NCBI GenBank assembly: GCA_951799425.1
Contig: OX637401.1
Span: 32,165,780-32,229,779, forward strand
Length of the DNA: 64,000 nt
Direction: 5' to 3'
Source of the DNA: Ilex aquifolium
Lineage: Eukaryota > Streptophyta > Magnoliopsida > Aquifoliales > Aquifoliaceae
In this document: positions 63,757-64,000 of the stretch, piece after piece
How the letters are laid out: each line of letters opens with the position of its first letter
Numbering within the stretch: the first letter of the stretch is position 1
Made by a program: the position numbers and the translations under genes
The notes under the pieces: model-generated
Database searches by the model: none
Seen by the model: only the letters and a program-made list of their open reading frames with translations
Told to the model about the DNA's origin: nothing

Positions 63757-64000
63757 CTGCGATGCCATCAAAGACAGGAAACCCTTAAGGCACAAAAGAC
63801 CCAGAAGTTGAAGAAAACAGCTCAGATGATTACAGAATGATAAGTGCTCAGTCACACAGATGATGCATCACCATCAAAGAAATCATGGGAACAAAAATAT
63901 TTCAAATTTTTCCTGATCACAAACATTGCCTAATTTATATAATACACCAATAGTCTACTATGAGAATATATGGGATTGTTCATGATGTGTTGGTGGCAAT
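63757..64000. other. NPSN intron running off the right edge
   Basis: No exon-like segment was seen between the acceptor of the exon at 63756 and the window end, so the next upstream NPSN exon lies outside. Confidence 0.6.

Overview
This window is nuclear DNA of a flowering plant, most likely a eudicot. The genes are interrupted by AT-rich GT-AG introns. Several families are plant-specific or have plant-specific forms (SBP-box/SPL transcription factor, NPSN Qb-SNARE, PTI1-type receptor-like cytoplasmic kinase, plant GFS12-type BEACH protein). The spacers are filled with typical plant transposons (Copia, LINE, SINE, hAT, Mutator-like, Helitron). I cannot name the species. Coding coordinates come from splice-site reading and reading-phase bookkeeping by eye. 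For the five complete genes the summed exon lengths are exact multiples of three.

Layout. (1) 1-3888: spacer with a 431-bp hAT-type miniature element (2861-3291). (2) 3889-15707, plus strand: a 16-exon gene of 1673 codons, the GFS12 homologue (kinase-like halves, BEACH, WD40). (3) 17566-19728, plus: a two-MATH-domain protein of 313 residues. (4) 22180-20445, minus and convergent with the MATH gene: a PAC4-family proteasome assembly chaperone of 175 residues. (5) 24282-25619: a long-terminal-inverted-repeat element that has captured a frameshifted piece of a CRINKLY4-related (RCC1-like) receptor kinase ectodomain. (6) 39212-26929, minus: an SPL1/SPL12-class SBP transcription factor of 1003 residues. 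Its 6.1-kb second intron holds a very young, internally deleted Ty1/copia element (32284-36352, TSD ATTAC), and another intron holds a 5'-truncated LINE tail. (7) 39213-53340: about 14 kb without a host gene, containing a Mutator-like element (46091-47573) and a non-autonomous Helitron (47888-50447). (8) 53341-56707, plus: a PTI1-like kinase of 361 residues. (9) 63756-58604, minus: the C-terminal two thirds of an NPSN-type SNARE, whose 5' exons lie beyond the right edge.

The host genes do not form a pathway cluster. GFS12 and NPSN both act in endomembrane traffic, and GFS12 and PTI1 families have both been linked to immunity or stress signalling, but nothing here implies co-regulation. The most informative parts of the window are the mobile elements. 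Six have termini that can be placed to the base, five of these with recognisable target-site duplications. Two diverged copies of one hAT family lie 9 kb apart in opposite orientation, each with its own 8-bp duplication. The Copia LTRs differ at only one position although the body carries several in-frame stops and lacks most of gag, so it probably moved recently with enzymes supplied in trans. I found no CRISPR array, rRNA or convincing tRNA gene, and I did not find a clearly new multi-gene system.
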